Below are positions 1 through 11,636 of a DNA stretch of 64,000 bases, one piece after another. Below the pieces are notes generated by a model that saw nothing but the letters and a program-made list of their open reading frames with translations, was not told the DNA's origin and ran no database searches. This stretch comes from Scilla litardierei (taxonomy: Eukaryota; Streptophyta; Magnoliopsida; Asparagales; Asparagaceae), in NCBI GenBank assembly GCA_030789695.1, contig CM061142.1:42455375-42519374 (forward strand), read 5' to 3'. Position 1 is the first letter of the stretch. Each line of letters opens with the position of its first letter. The translations under genes and the position numbers were made by a program.

Positions 1-19
1 ATGAAGAGCACAAGTTTGG

Positions 20-190
20 CGAGATGAACGGTAAGTTCTTCCCGTCACGGAGAGTTCCTGCCATATCCGTAATGACAGAAGACCCTAACGTGAAAAGAAC
101 AACTATTGCGTTCTCTCCGTCACGACGTGTTCCTACCATATCCATAATGGAAGGAGACGCATTCGTGAAAGAGACAACGCCATGTTTATC
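20..190 (-). repeat. Two tandem leader hairpins beside the PBS
   Basis: Two copies of a unit of about 70 bp, each built around TCCT(A/G)CCAT, a short spacer and an imperfect inverted partner. The homologous pair in the other copia leader (13205-13400) includes a perfect 9-bp stem. Their position next to the PBS suggests a role in genomic RNA packaging or dimerisation; that is inference. Confidence 0.55.
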
Positions 191-231
191 GGTGAGACCG
201 AGGCGACGGTTAGACCGAGGCGAACCCGTAT

Positions 232-244
232 GGCTCTGATACCA
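232..244 (-). promoter_or_regulatory. Primer binding site, initiator tRNA-Met
   Basis: The minus strand reads TGGTATCAGAGCC, the classical plant copia PBS complementary to the 3' end of initiator tRNA-Met, one base from the LTR end. Confidence 0.9.
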
Positions 245-245
245 A

Positions 246-773
246 TGTTGGATCCTGTCAAAACAATGACGTTAGGATCGAATAATAACATAGACTTACG
301 TTGGTGTATGCAGCGCCGTAGTCTCTGAACTTCACCCTCGGATTCGCCACAGCAGTCGGTACTTCGTCACGGAGGATCGAAGCAGCGTTTCACCGCCTAA
401 ATCTCTATTTAGAAGAGGATTTTAATGGAAGGGAGAAGAAGAACATAAGTTGCCTTATGCAAACTTATGGCATGGATGGAATGGTATAAATGCCTTACCC
501 TTGGGTCCTATTTATAGGTTTTAGGGGTAGTTATTGTAGGAAATAACTAAATATAAGCTTATTAGCCTATATTAGCACATTTACTTTTCCTCTTCTTCAT
601 TCACTTATCAAGTGCCTTTATGCACTTATAAAGTGACTTTTTCCACTTATCGAGTGGTCCTTTTCACACGAGAAAAGGTTCCCTTCGTGCATGCTTTCGT
701 GCACGCGACATCTGAGGTCCGTATACCCTCATACATCCCCTCATGGGTGTATTCATGTCGTCCATATCCAACA
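246..773 (-). repeat. 5' LTR of the partial copia element
   Basis: 528 bp with terminal inverted repeat TGTTGG / CCAACA. The PBS lies immediately to its left, so on the minus strand this is the 5' LTR. It aligns in patches with the 607-bp LTRs at 6245 and 13427 (shared blocks near both ends and around the TTACCCTTGGGTC segment), which marks a related but distinct subfamily. Confidence 0.85.
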
Positions 774-2589
774 CCCTCCTCCACACACGTTTTGGTCGTA
801 TCTGTCTATATCTTTCTGGGAGAGAGGGAGTACTTTTGGGGACACTTACATGGTGCTATTTTGATCTCTGCATACACCACCTGCATTGCCATCACATTTT
901 TTTATTTCTTATTTTTCATTTCACCATGCATGCATTCTCACCAACCTCACCCATATTTTGTCTCTCAGTGTGCCACACTTTGCACATTGAGGACACTGTA
1001 CACTTTAGCTTGGGAGAATGAGTTCTCATGCACTTTTTATTTTTGTTGCATTTTATTTTCATTTTCTCACATTTCTTTGTTTTTACACTTGTTTTCACCC
1101 ACTTTTTCATTTTTTTCCATGCATCACGTTTTTCTTACTTTTTGAGTGTGCTGCATTTTACAGTAGTTTTTATTTTTTATTTATCCTTATTTATTTTATC
1201 CCTTTTTGCTAGAGATGAATTTTATGTGATGACGACGACGTGGTATTAGCTTATCTCTATATGCACATTATCTTGTCATGCCATAGTTTCTATTTCAGAT
1301 ATCATATGCTATGTCTTGCTATGCATTCGGGGCAGTAACCCGCCTTTTCATGTATGAATGTGGATGAAATTCTTTTATTAGCTGAGTCTAATAATTTTTA
1401 TTATATACTCTTCATAGAAAACACACCAAGCTTCACGCATTGATTGCTTATATCTGGAGTACTGCTTTCCTATCTTATATCACTTCTTATTGCATGAAAG
1501 TTGTACGCTTCACTTTCAGGTTGAATGAATGTATGCTAGGTTGATATAACTGGATTAGTTTACTTTCTGAGATTAAACTGAGTAGATTACATTACTCTGC
1601 TGAAATTTTTCGTGCACATTCTATAGAGTGAACCGAGTGTTACATATATTTCTTTCTCCACATATCTTGAGCATTATTTCTATACTTAGAATCATTGGTG
1701 AACCTCCATTTAGCGATTCTTATATTGGCATTTCCCCCGCTATAAAAAAATCCATGCTCCTAAACCCCAAAATCCAAAAAAAAGAAAAAAAATACATGTA
1801 TATCTTTCTATCTTTTGATTTGGGATCACAGTTGTATATATATGAAAAAAAGAAGAAAAAGAAAAAAATAAAAAAAAGAAAAGAAAAGAGAAAAGAAGTT
1901 TGTACATGATCCCACTTCATATCCTTTCTCTCTTTCTTCCCTCTTTTATTTTATATTTTTGTTCCTTGGAGCTTCAAAAATGGGGAATGTTCTTATTGCT
2001 AGATTTGATGCCAACACGGTTATAGATAAGCTTGGGGGAGAGGATCCAATGATGTGTGAGAGAGTGACTACTTGACTGTGCATGACAACTTAAGCTAGGT
2101 AATTTTCTATACTCGGTGAGATTACTAAAATTTTTACGAAATCCAGGAATTGAAACTTAGTGTGCATCTCATGAAAACCACTCCTTTCTATTCTTATTGC
2201 TTCATATTGTGTGATATCTCTTAAACTCCAAATAGAAAGCATTCAATTGAAAAGTGTGTGGTCTATGATCATGTATACCACTTTAGATGCTTCAGACGAT
2301 GTTAATTCTAGAATGATTCCATACTTCATACTATTTTGATATTCTTGGGCTTCTATTTTGAATGCATCCTTATATTATGATATCGAGATAAAAATCTTTG
2401 GCATGTGTTTTATATTCGTCGTGTGCTATTTGAGTAAGCAAATCCACGTCCTGAGGAAATGATCTAGCACCTCCCTCTTTGTTTGCTTTCCTATCTTCTA
2501 TTTCTTTTTCCTTTTCCTTATTTTTACCCATCGGGTTCACCTTTTACTCATCTTCCTCGAGGACGAGTAAGAGGTAAGCTTGGGGATTT
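774..2589 (+). mobile_element. Athila-like element, 3' internal untranslated region
   Basis: No coding frame of substance. It aligns along its length with 25590-27410 of the complete Athila element: the stretch around GCACATTGAGGACACTGTACACTTTAGC (960-1010), the block ending in AGAAAACACACCAAG, A-rich runs near 1780-1890, and a purine tract AAGCTTGGGGATTT directly before the LTR. It is therefore the 3' untranslated part of an Athila element whose upstream portion is cut by the copia insertion at 773. Confidence 0.8.
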
Positions 2590-2892
2590 TGATCACTCCA
2601 TATTTTACACCTTTTTCTGCATGTTTTCATTACGTTTTGATCGTCCATATTGCGTTTTCACGATTATTCGACGATATCGCGATGCATTTCACTATTTCTT
2701 GTTTTTGTCGTATTTTAGGAGATATGGAGCGATTTGGAGCGAAAATGAGATCAAAGGAGTTTCACGCACTTCAGAGCATCGCCAATGGCTTATTTGAGGA
2801 CTTATCATCGATATAGGATGAGCGGAAGAAGAAGGAAATCGATAGGATTGATGAGGAGGCGAAAAGGAGGAGAAAGGAGCTCAGGAGCACCT

Positions 2893-3266
2893 CACTCGAC
2901 CGAGCAAGACTGCTCATTCGGCCGAGTGAAGGATCACACTCGCCCGAGTGAAACGTATACGCACTGAAGATTTTCCATGTTTCCTCGGCCGAGTAAGGAA
3001 GTCCACTCGACCGAGTGAGAAAGCTCACTCGCCCAAGTGGTACAAAGAATTCGTCCAGAGAAGCTGCCAACTTACTGGAATTTCAGAGGAAGCCCACTCG
3101 GCCGAGCATGATTGCTCACTCGGCCGAATGAAGAAGACTACTTGGCGAGTCACCCCGAGAGACAGACCCCTGAGAACCCTGAAATTACTGCTATTTTATA
3201 GGGTTTGTCACTCGGACGAGTGACAAGGGTAACTCGGACGAGTGACAAGGGTCACTCGGCCAAGTG
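2893..3266. repeat. CACTCGGCCGAGTG palindrome array in Athila LTR
   Basis: About twelve copies of a 12-14 bp palindrome of consensus CACTCGGCCGAGTG, with variants such as CACTCGACCGAGTG, CACTCGCCCGAGTG and CACTCGGACGAGTG, spaced roughly 15-40 bp apart in otherwise dissimilar sequence. The array ends about 85 bp before the TATA-like box. Confidence 0.9.
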
Positions 3267-3350
3267 TCCCTCTCCGACTGCTGTTAGGACTGCGGATTCT
3301 GGGCTGTGCAGGGGCAGTTTTGTCACGATTTTTTGGACGATTTTGGCTTG

Positions 3351-3360
3351 TATTTAAACC
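3351..3360 (+). promoter_or_regulatory. TATA-like box of Athila LTR
   Basis: TATTTAAACC downstream of the palindrome array. The same box recurs at the same place in the other LTRs of the family, so it probably sets the start of the retroelement transcript. Confidence 0.6.
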
Positions 3361-4378
3361 TAGTTTTTACCCTAGTTTTAGGAGAGACTTGAATTATTTT
3401 TTAGAGACTTCAATTAGGTTTTTGACGGCTATTCTTTTGTGAAATCTCAGTTGGAGATCATTGGCGACAACGTTGGTTTGTTCTTTCTTGTTAAAGAACT
3501 CATTTTTATGAATTGTTTCTTCTTTGCAATGAATTGTGCTATGATTCCATCTATTATTTCTGAGATTTTCATGATGATTAGTGAGTAGTTCCGTCGTTCT
3601 AGGGCATGGGGATGAACCCTATAGACCCGATCTTCGAATTGTGATGAATGAATTGAATTGTTGCTAGGATTGATAAAAGGTTAGGTTGTGATTGATTTAT
3701 TACGAGTAGTTAGGAATTCATATTGATTGGGATTTGCAAGATATTGGATCCCAATTGATAGGAAGACCTAGATATTCGATTTAGATTAATAATCGAACTT
3801 CTCTAGATTTGGTTTGCAAGAGATTGGACCAAAGCTAGGATTTTTAATTATAAATTGTACTAATATTCGTTTGCAAGAGATTGGACGAATACGAACTATC
3901 ATAACCTAAATCGTAGCTCGAGTTTGCACGAGAGTGGGCTCGAGTTTCGATTGGACGATGATGTCGATCTTCACGCTAGCGGCTTATGGTAGGGTTTGCA
4001 CGAGAGTGGGCCCTAACCTAGGTTTGCTATAGACCGGTAATAGCGCGAGAGCGTGAGCTTGGTTCTATATTAAGTTGCGACTAGCTCACCTATATTCAAG
4101 CTTAGCAAAAATAAAATTTATGATTCACAAGGATAAGAAACGGTCCGTAGTGGGGATTTCCTATCCCTAGACGCCTTTATTATATTGATATTTCTTGCTA
4201 TTTGAACGATTGTAACTATTACTTCAAAACTATTCTTATTCTCTTGATAGCTATGTAATCAAAGTAAGATACTGTCATTTGTCCTCCCTGTGTTTGATAC
4301 CCGCTCGCCACTATACCGTGCGCTTGCGGTAAGACTACAAGTTGTTTTTCGGGTGTATATCCGGACGTGATCACTTAG

Positions 4379-5743
4379 TCATATGCGTTCACTCACATTT
4401 ATAAGCACATAAATATCTATATAAACACATTATTTAGTCACGTCCATACACACACATACAGGCACGTACTAACACATGCATGATCAAGTCCCAAAAGGTC
4501 CACAATCATAATTATAGTTAAATACACATCCAATCTCACATTCATAGCAATGCACGTACTGCCTCACACAGATAAGCACATAAACCACACACAATACACA
4601 CAAGAGCGCACAAACATAATACGTTTCCACTTATGCTATATATATAACTACCCTTGCATATCCTACGCACATACTGCCATAATAGTCAAATAATTATAAA
4701 CATCCATCTACGCTCCACACATGGTATACATATAAACATGTAAACAAATACACATATTCCAATTTCCACATATCAAACAGTTTCATTCACTTACATTTAT
4801 CAACCATACATATACACCTATATTCCGTTTCTATCACATTTATATCCACATTGCACATGTATATACATACGCACAAGCTTTGGTACATACCTATATGTAC
4901 ATGCATACAAACAAGAGTACACTACCCCTAGATACACATAGATAAGAAGCCATGTCAGAAAAATTCACAGATAAACAACCAAGGATATATATATATATAT
5001 ATATAAGTATAAGTATATATTTATTCAACCAATACACATACAACCATATATGCTTCTACTGCACACTGCACATGCATTTTCACATCCATACACTCTGCTA
5101 TGACGCATATGATAAAAATCAATACAACCATAATACATATTCACATATATACATCAACCAATACACCACACAGATACTCTATATGACCCCAATTATATGT
5201 ACATATGCATTATGTACACGAAGATGCATACATATCAATTCCATATATAGATATCTAAGCCTACACATAGCCGAATACATGTTCGTTCATATACACCAGA
5301 TTATTATTCTAATAGTAAGTCTGCATGTAGATATGCATATATATACCCATTAGGATCCATGTAACCATGAACATACATTCCCATGTATGGACACACACAT
5401 CCATACACTTATATTAAACACATACTGCTATTACACACCCATACAGTCAAGCTACTCAAACTACACTAGCAGGTACTTGGTAGCTACCCATACCATTATA
5501 TACATAACATCCAATATATCCACACTTTCGCTAGCATATTAGTACATACACAAATAAGTGTATTTCAATATTCATACACATTCAGTAGATAGTCACACCA
5601 CATATACGTACACATTCATATACTGATACATGCATATCAAAATAGGAATCATTCACATACATATACATATAACCACTCATAAGACATACACCAATACACA
5701 TTCATATACTGATACATGCATATCAAAATAGGAATCATTCACA
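4379..5743 (-). mobile_element. A/C-rich noncoding region, 3' untranslated part of a Tekay-type host element (reverse orientation)
   Basis: No gene. The plus strand is strikingly poor in G and full of CACATA/CATATA words. The same kind of sequence continues at 33610-34907 after the Helitron. On the opposite strand (GTATATG, TATGTG) it matches the style of 37567-37692 and 47577-47960, which lead into a Tekay-type polypurine tract and LTR at 48059. I infer one long 3' untranslated region broken up by later insertions. Confidence 0.55.
5611..5743. repeat. 86-bp tandem repeat, second copy interrupted by the Helitron
   Basis: The first copy is 5611-5696. The second starts at 5697, is interrupted after 5743, and resumes at 33610. 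The 43 bases from 33610 are identical to those from 5658 in the intact copy. This gives an empty-site control for the Helitron insertion. Confidence 0.9.
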
Positions 5744-6071
5744 TCTATTCTATAAAACATGAAGATTTTGAATTTTGTCCTACGTGGCAGGGGTTTGTCC
5801 TACGTGGACAAAGACATGCTGACTGGGACAAACAAAATCGATGACTAGGACAAGTGTTTGGGGGGGGGGGGAATTTTGTTTGTAAAACTCAAAACTTTGA
5901 AAACTCAAATGTTTACTCAAAATTTGGAGGGAGGAAATAAAAATGGGGGGAAACAAAGCTGGGGTAAACTTTTGGTGTTTGAATTTTGGGTTTTGAATTT
6001 TGAGGTTTAAATGATGTGGAGGAATCCCAATGAGAACCGAACTTTCTCTTCCCCAAAATCCTCAGCCTTAG

Positions 6072-6244
6072 CTCTTTCCCTTCAGAACCATCAAGAGTCC
6101 AACCATCGTCAACAGCATCATCACCATCGACCCCCAAAACATCGAGCACATCCTCAAGACCAACTTCCCCAAGGGCCAAAGAACCCTCACCCTCCTCCGA
6201 GACTTCCTCGGCCACGACATCTTCAACTCTGACGACGACCACTG
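6072..6244 (+). pseudogene. CYP94-type cytochrome P450 fragment, upstream part
   Basis: From 6072 one frame is open for 57 codons into the copia LTR. It contains IEHILKTNF, a shortened PKGQ segment, LLRDFLGHDIFN and SDDDH. This matches the N-terminal region of plant CYP94 enzymes (fatty acid and jasmonate omega-hydroxylases of the endoplasmic reticulum), between the membrane anchor and helix C. The family normally has an extra Asn-Tyr before Pro-Lys-Gly, so a few codons are missing. A copia element splits the fragment at CACTG (6240-6244); the frame resumes at 14034. The rest of the enzyme, including the heme-binding cysteine region, is absent, so this is a captured remnant. Confidence 0.75.
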
Positions 6245-6851
6245 TGAAGGAACCTGTCCAAAACAGAGTTAGGATCGATAATATGAAGTTTAGACTTACG
6301 CTTGCGTATGCAGCACGGTAGTCTACGAACTTCGCCTTCGGATTCGCCACGACGGATCGAGTCTTCTCACGAACGGAGTAAGGCTACTAAATCCACAATC
6401 TAAATCTCTACTTTAGATTAAGAACTTGGATAGAGGAAGAGAAAGGATTTCTGCAGAGCTTCGCTATAATGAAGTTGCATGCATGAATTTCATGCAAAAG
6501 GTGTAAGAAATGACTTACCCTTGGGTCTTATTTATAGCCCCCAAGGTAGTTATTTTAGGTTAAGTTGTTCCTTTGGAACAACTTAATTAAGGTGTACCAT
6601 GATACATGGCACATTATAAGCTTAAGTTGTACCATATGCATGGTACAACATAAGCTTAAGATATTCCCCCTTTATTAGCCATATGTCGCATGCACTTATG
6701 CATATATAATGCGACTTTCCCACTCATCCAGAGATCCTCTCCGCAAGGGAACAGATTCCCTTTGCACACGACTTCGTGTACGCGACGTTCGAGGTCCGTA
6801 TTCCTTCGTACATCCCCCACAAGGGTGTACAAACGTCTTCCATATCCAACA
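6245..6851 (-). repeat. Copia 3' LTR
   Basis: 607 bp, TG...CA ends, preceded on the minus strand by the polypurine tract GAGTGGGAGA (plus 6852-6861). Differs from the 5' LTR at five sites, including 6661-6720 and 6740-6800. Confidence 0.93.
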
Positions 6852-7990
6852 TCTCCCACTCACACTTGAGGGGATTGTAAGAGAATGTCTTTCTCTTAGT
6901 TCTTTCATCTATCATACCGAAAAATAGACCGTGCGACCGTCATGCGCGTAGAGTCTGTTGTTGTGCACTTGTTAGAGATACACAACGACCTCGAAGGTGC
7001 AAAGTTAAGTAGTTCAACGCATGCTTTACCCTAGATTATTTCTTCACATTTCTTATACTTTATATTCAACAATTGAATCCCATCTGGATCACAATTGGCT
7101 GGCCAGCTTTGAATCATTAAAGTCCAAATGTGAATATGAAATCAATCTTCCTCTTCTTGCGAACCTTCTGATCTTGACTTGATTCGCTTTTCTAACGTGC
7201 CCCGCCGAGCCGAATTATCATAGCCCATAAGTAACACGCTAAGATAGCGATCATCTCGTCAAATCTAAAGGAACCAATTGGAGTCCTTGAGGGTAAGAGT
7301 TAAGACCCGTATGGCCTTTGAGTCTCACATAATAGCAAATACTATTGCTACTAACTCAGTGGTCGAAATGCATACGTGGTATGAACACGTATTACAACAT
7401 CACTCCTTTCCCAGGGAGAGTATGTCTTAATGATGTTGTACGGATGAAAAGATCAGACACCACAGTGCCTATCTTTTTGAGTCCCCTTACTACTCGTGAA
7501 ATATTCACGGACTCTCATCCTGCATAAGACAGATATGATTTGAAAATCCTATGAGATCTCTTTCAAATATCCTTGTGATACAGATCTCAGATCTTTTGTA
7601 AGCATCCATATGATGCAGATCTTTCATTCGACTATCTTGTTTAAGTCATGACTCTAAATCATTCGTCTAATGATTTTGACTTTAAACTAGTCTCATCTCT
7701 TTCTTATCCATCTGATAAGATAAGGCGGTTGCTCATGTGAGAGAGCCAACCTTTATCTGTCCGACATACACACAATTCAGCTGAGATTTCAAAAATGTAC
7801 ACAAACATTTCTTAAGAAATTCATATGCAATGTTTGAAAAAAGAACTTATTCTTTTATTAAATTTGATCTTTCTTAGACATGGGAATATATATTGGTACA
7901 ACTCAGCTCATACGCAATCCTTGGGATGATAAGTGTTTATAAAACACATTTCTGGGGATCGCTTTCGTAAGCTGATCCTCTATCATCTCA
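6852..7990 (-). other. Copia 3' noncoding region
   Basis: Between the end of pol homology and the 3' LTR there is no open frame. The RNase H domain that should follow reverse transcriptase is missing here except for a short piece at its right edge. Confidence 0.6.
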
Positions 7991-9129
7991 TGCGTAGATA
8001 TGTACCTTATGTCTACCTTCTTGGTATTATCATAGTCTTTTGCAAATCTCCAGTTCCTTTAAGATACTGCATTATCCTCTTAACCGCTTTCCAGTGTTCT
8101 TACCCTGGGTTGGATTGGTAACAGCTTACCATTTCCAACGGCAAAACAGATGTCCGGTCTCGTACACACCATAGCGTACATAAGACTATCAACTGCACTG
8201 GAATATGGAAATTTTTCCATAATTTCCTTTTCCTTTTGGTTCTTTGGACACGATTCCAGATATAAATTATCGCATATGTTTATATGAATATCAATGGACT
8301 TGCAGTCCTGCATATTAAATCGTTCTAGAACCTTCTTTATATAAGTCTCCTGTGAAAGAGAAAAAAGTTTCTTCGAACGATTCCTTGAAATCTTAACTCC
8401 AAGGATATATGCGGCTTTTCCTATGCCTTTCATCTCAAATACTGATGAAAGCCAAGCCTTGATACTCATCACAAAGCCCTTTTCATTTCTGGCTATTAAA
8501 ATGTCATCTACATATAGAGACATGATAATATACTTGCTTTTAATCCTCTTGATATATACTCAGTTATCTTCATCAAGCATGGAAAATCCATTTGATAAGA
8601 CAACTTCTTGAAATCGTATATACCATTGCCTCGAGGATTATTTAAGACCATATATGGACTTACGAAGTTTACAAACCTTATGTTTGTTTCCTTCTTTTAC
8701 AAACCCTGTTGGTTGTTCCATATAGATCTCCTCGTCCAATTCTCCATTGAGAAAGGCAGTCTTTACATCCATCTGATGTAATTGGAGGTATAAGCAAGCT
8801 ACCATTGGGGGAATCATGCGAAACAAGGTAAAACGCACAACAGGTGAGAAGGTCTCTTCGTAGTCTATCCCTTCCTGTTGCGTAAAACCTTTCGCGACAA
8901 GGCGAGCTTTATATCTGTCATTAGAGCCATCAGCCTTATGCTTGATCTTGAGAACCCATTTGTTCCCAATTGCTCTATGTCCTCTGGGTAAGTTAACTAA
9001 GTCCCAGACTTGGTTAACTTTCATGGATTTCAATTCCTCCTTCATCGCTTCCATCCATTTGTCTTTTGCAGGGCATGATACAGCCTGTTTGAAAGTAGCA
9101 GGCTCGTCATCATCTTGTAGTAAAGTCAT
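7990..9129 (-). pseudogene. Copia reverse transcriptase and RNase H remnant
   Basis: From 9129 leftwards: the WxxAMxxE region (KDKWMEAMKEEL), NKWVLKIK, RYKARLVAKGFTQ and GIDYEETFSPVV, then QMDVKTAFLNG and CKLRKSIYGLK, ending at a stop (8638). About 110 bp later the frame resumes with SLYVDDILI, the catalytic YVDD box, and runs to ILGVKI and YSSAVDSLMYAM (8080-8523). A frame slip then separates a last trace of the RYL(S/K)GT region near 8000-8070. Reverse transcriptase is thus split by lost coding sequence and a stop, and the RNase H catalytic domain is absent. Confidence 0.88.
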
Positions 9130-9184
9130 AACGGTTTACGGAAATTCATCCTCAAATCTTAGAGGAGCCAACCTTGTACGACTA

Positions 9185-10354
9185 CTACGTTGTATTTGAG
9201 ATTTCTTCAAGTCCTTGTTGACTCGAATTTAGATCAATTCTAATATCACTCCCACTTGGAATGTCGTTAGAATTGCTCCCACTTGGATCATTATTCCCGT
9301 ATGGAATAGGATAATCGTCATTCGTATAATCCATTGGTGAAGGTTGAAACGTATTTTCGTTTTCACCAAGAATTCTCCCACTCGAATGAGGTAATCCTTC
9401 TTGATCATAAATCTCAAATAAAGATAAGTCCTGACTTATCTCGCCCTGTCTTGGAAACTCGTTTTCCAAGAAAGTGACATCCCTCGACTCAAACTCAATT
9501 AGCCCACCATTGTCTTCCTGACTAACAAAAATATAACCTTTGGAGTTTTCTGTGTATCGTATAAAGATACGTTTCCTTCCCCTTGGCCCAAGTTTGCCAT
9601 ACTTATGGGAGGAAATATGTGCGTAGAATGCACAACCCCAAGGTTTCAAAATGTCTAAGTCAGGAGACCTTTGGTTCCACAACTCATAAGGAGTGGAGCT
9701 AACTGATTTCGAGGGTACGTGGTTCAAAATGAAAGCGGCCGTCAATAATGCATCACCCCAAAAGGTGATTGGCAAGTTAGCTTGCGCCAACATTGAACGG
9801 ACCATTTTTCATTAAAGTCCTATACCTCCTTTCTGCAACACCAATTTGTTGAGGAGTATAAGGGCATAGTTACCTGATGTACTATGCCTTTTTCATCACA
9901 AAGTCCCTTTAAACTTGTTGACTGATATTCACCGCCCCTATCGGTTCGCATGACCTTAATCTTGCGATCTAATTGATTCTCCACTAAACTCATATAGTTT
10001 TTAAAGCAGGTTTAGTGCTTTCACTTTGTGGGATATCAAATAGATATGACCGAATCGGGTGAAATCATCAATAAAAGTGATGAAATAGGACTTCCCGCGT
10101 CTTGTCTTGACATTCATTGGACCACATATGTCCGAATGGATAAGCTGTAATGGAACCTCGGCCCTTGTGCCGGTTCCAAACGGCTTGCGACAAGATTTCC
10201 TCACAAGGCAATGTTCGCAGGTCGACATTTCAACCTTTGAAACATTGGATAGAAGGCCACATTTGGCAAGTCTATCTATACGCATTGGTCCAATATGACC
10301 AAGCCTTGCGTGCCAACAAATTATATTAGACTCATTAGTCAAAGAATTTGTCAC
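9185..10354 (-). pseudogene. Copia integrase, frame-disrupted
   Basis: 10354-10001 holds the HHCC zinc module (WHARLGHIG ... CEHCLVRK) and the first catalytic Asp in HSDICGPM. 9805-9185 resumes after the region of the second Asp and the Glu with MLAQANLPITFWGDAL and ILNHVPSK, then the C-terminal GYIFV and LKPWGCAFYAH. The sequence between (about 9806-10000) contains fragments of the catalytic core in other frames, with stops. The enzyme cannot be made as one chain. Confidence 0.85.
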
Positions 10355-10677
10355 AAGGAAATTTTCATTACATGAGGAAATACATTGTACTTATTACAAT
10401 AAATCCTTTGAAATACAAACCCAGTACCAATAAAGGAATTATTACAAAATAGGTCCATATTACAATCATGAAGGAACCAACTATAACCAAGACCCATTAA
10501 ATTGACCACAGTATTAATATTCCTTTGAATATATGGAATGAAGAGAACATTATAAAGTAGGAGAGTGTGGCCGTTGTCCAAGCCTAGCTTGCAATTCCCA
10601 ACGCCTTTCTCTACAACACGTGTGTTGTTTCCTACATTGATCCACTTCATTCCTTGGGGTATCCGGTGATACTCCAC
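10351..10677 (-). pseudogene. Copia protease remnant lacking the active site
   Basis: The minus strand encodes the C-terminal part of the copia aspartic protease: RIPQGMKWINVGNNTRV, LDNGHTLLLYNVLFIPYIQRNI and the stretch before integrase. Gag ends at 10698, and the sequence between reads His-Ile-Ala-Lys-Asp-Arg in another frame. The Trp-x-x-Asp-Ser-Gly-Ala-(S/T) active site segment that belongs just before His-Ile-Ala is deleted, so the protease would be inactive. Confidence 0.8.
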
Positions 10678-10697
10678 GAAGGACCGTCTGTCCTTTG

Positions 10698-11612
10698 CTA
10701 TGTGGTCGGTGGCACCTCGTCACTTCCACTCGTACATGAACGAGCATAGTGACCGAGTTTGTTGCACTTGAAGCACTTGATCCTTTTCAAGTCTTTCTTC
10801 TTGTGCCATTTCTTGTGCCCACCCTTATGTTTAGGTTCCTTGGTAGACTCAGGTTTCTTATTACGTTCATTAGAAGACTTCGAACGATCTTTACGTTTCT
10901 TTCCCCCGTGAGAGGAACTAGCAACCATGTGCACTTCTGCACTTGGCTTGGTAGCCGCAAGCCGCTCTTCCTCTAATTCGAGGTGCTTGGAAACATCACT
11001 GAAGGTCTTGATGCTCTCATTGTGAGTGAGATGCATCTTCATTTGATCCCACCCATTTGGTAGGGAACGTATGACTGATTGGATTTGTTGCTCATCAGTG
11101 AGCACATGACCTGCGTCCTTTAACTCCGAGAAAAGGTTCGCCATATGTCGCAGATGTTTCCCCAAGGAATGATCTGGACGTTTCTTATATGTATCGAACC
11201 TTATAGTTAAGGCGCGAAGTTTGGACACCGATGTGCCACCGAACTTCTCCTCTAGCTTGGACCATATGTCCATGGCTAGGTCATGTTCTCGGAAGATGCG
11301 CATTATGTCATCAGCCATACTGCTTAATAACGTAATGCGCCCTATCTTATTCTTCCGAGACCAAGCATCAAAAGCTTCCTTGTCTCGTCTGTGTTGGGCC
11401 GTAGTGCCCAACTCGGGTTCAATCATTACGTTCTTTAGAGTTTCGAGCACTTCTTGCTCCTCTAAAACGTATTGTATCTTAATGGACCAAAGTTTGTAAT
11501 TATCGCCGTTGAGTTTTTCACCTTTGTTTAACTCAGCGACGATATTCTTTGAAGCGGAAGACATTTTACTTTTAAAATGCTGCAAAAGACACAAAACCGA
11601 AGGTTCGATCAA
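10698..11612 (-). CDS. Copia Gag polyprotein
   Basis: An open frame of 304 codons; the likely start is the Met at residue 17 (11564, MSSASKNIVAEL), which begins the conserved gag homology. The UBN2-type capsid region includes GDNYKLWSIKIQYVLE, AMDIWSKLEEKF and LFSELKDAGHVLTDEQQIQ. A lysine-rich stretch follows, then one CCHC zinc knuckle, CFKCNKLGHYARSC (residues 280-293). Gag packages element RNA into cytoplasmic particles. It is the only intact frame of this element. Zinc knuckle and capsid signature make copia Gag certain; the exact lineage is not assigned. Confidence 0.9.
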   Translation of the reverse strand: MIEPSVLCLLQHFKSKMSSASKNIVAELNKGEKLNGDNYKLWSIKIQYVLEEQEVLETLKNVMIEPELGTTAQHRRDKEAFDAWSRKNKIGRITLLSSMADDIMRIFREHDLAMDIWSKLEEKFGGTSVSKLRALTIRFDTYKKRPDHSLGKHLRHMANLFSELKDAGHVLTDEQQIQSVIRSLPNGWDQMKMHLTHNESIKTFSDVSKHLELEEERLAATKPSAEVHMVASSSHGGKKRKDRSKSSNERNKKPESTKEPKHKGGHKKWHKKKDLKRIKCFKCNKLGHYARSCTSGSDEVPPTT

Positions 11613-11636
11613 AACATTGCATAAAAATTCTTAAAA

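Larger units (their letters stand above)
1..773 (-). mobile_element. Ty1-copia element, 5' end only (leader, PBS and 5' LTR)
   Basis: Read on the minus strand this is an LTR (246-773), a primer binding site (232-244) and the start of the untranslated leader (1-231). The body and 3' LTR lie left of the window. Leader and LTR are recognisably related to the copia element at 6245-14033: both LTRs have the termini TGTTGG...CA, the same PBS, and leader hairpins next to the PBS. No coding sequence falls inside the window. The element interrupts the Athila sequence that continues at 774; the TSD candidate on this side is CCCTC (774-778), but its partner is outside the window. Confidence 0.85.
2590..4373 (+). 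repeat. Athila-like 3' LTR
   Basis: 1,784 bp, starting TGATCACTCC after a polypurine tract and ending GTGATCA, followed by CTTAG (4374-4378). Contains a palindrome array (2893-3266), a TATA-like box (3351-3358), and a U5 end with the phrase CCCTGTGTTTGATACCCGCTCGCC seen in all Athila LTRs here. By eye it is about 90-94% identical to the reverse complement of 35813-37566, and more distant from the LTR pair at 17352/27411. It is best explained as the 3' LTR of the same insertion as 35813-37566. Confidence 0.85.

Noticed and set aside
612..1145. A 177-codon frame rich in Phe, Ser and His
   Set aside because: It crosses the copia LTR boundary at 773 and parallels the noncoding Athila region at 25590; composition follows T-rich DNA.
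2893..3266. Regularly spaced palindromic repeats resembling a CRISPR array
   Set aside because: The repeats are only 12-14 bp and degenerate, the spacing is uneven, they lie inside LTRs of a plant retrotransposon, and no cas genes exist.
4379..5743. CACATA-rich DNA as a centromeric or telomeric satellite
   Set aside because: No monomer repeats beyond the two 86-bp copies, and the same sequence type leads into a retroelement PPT and LTR on the other side of the gap.
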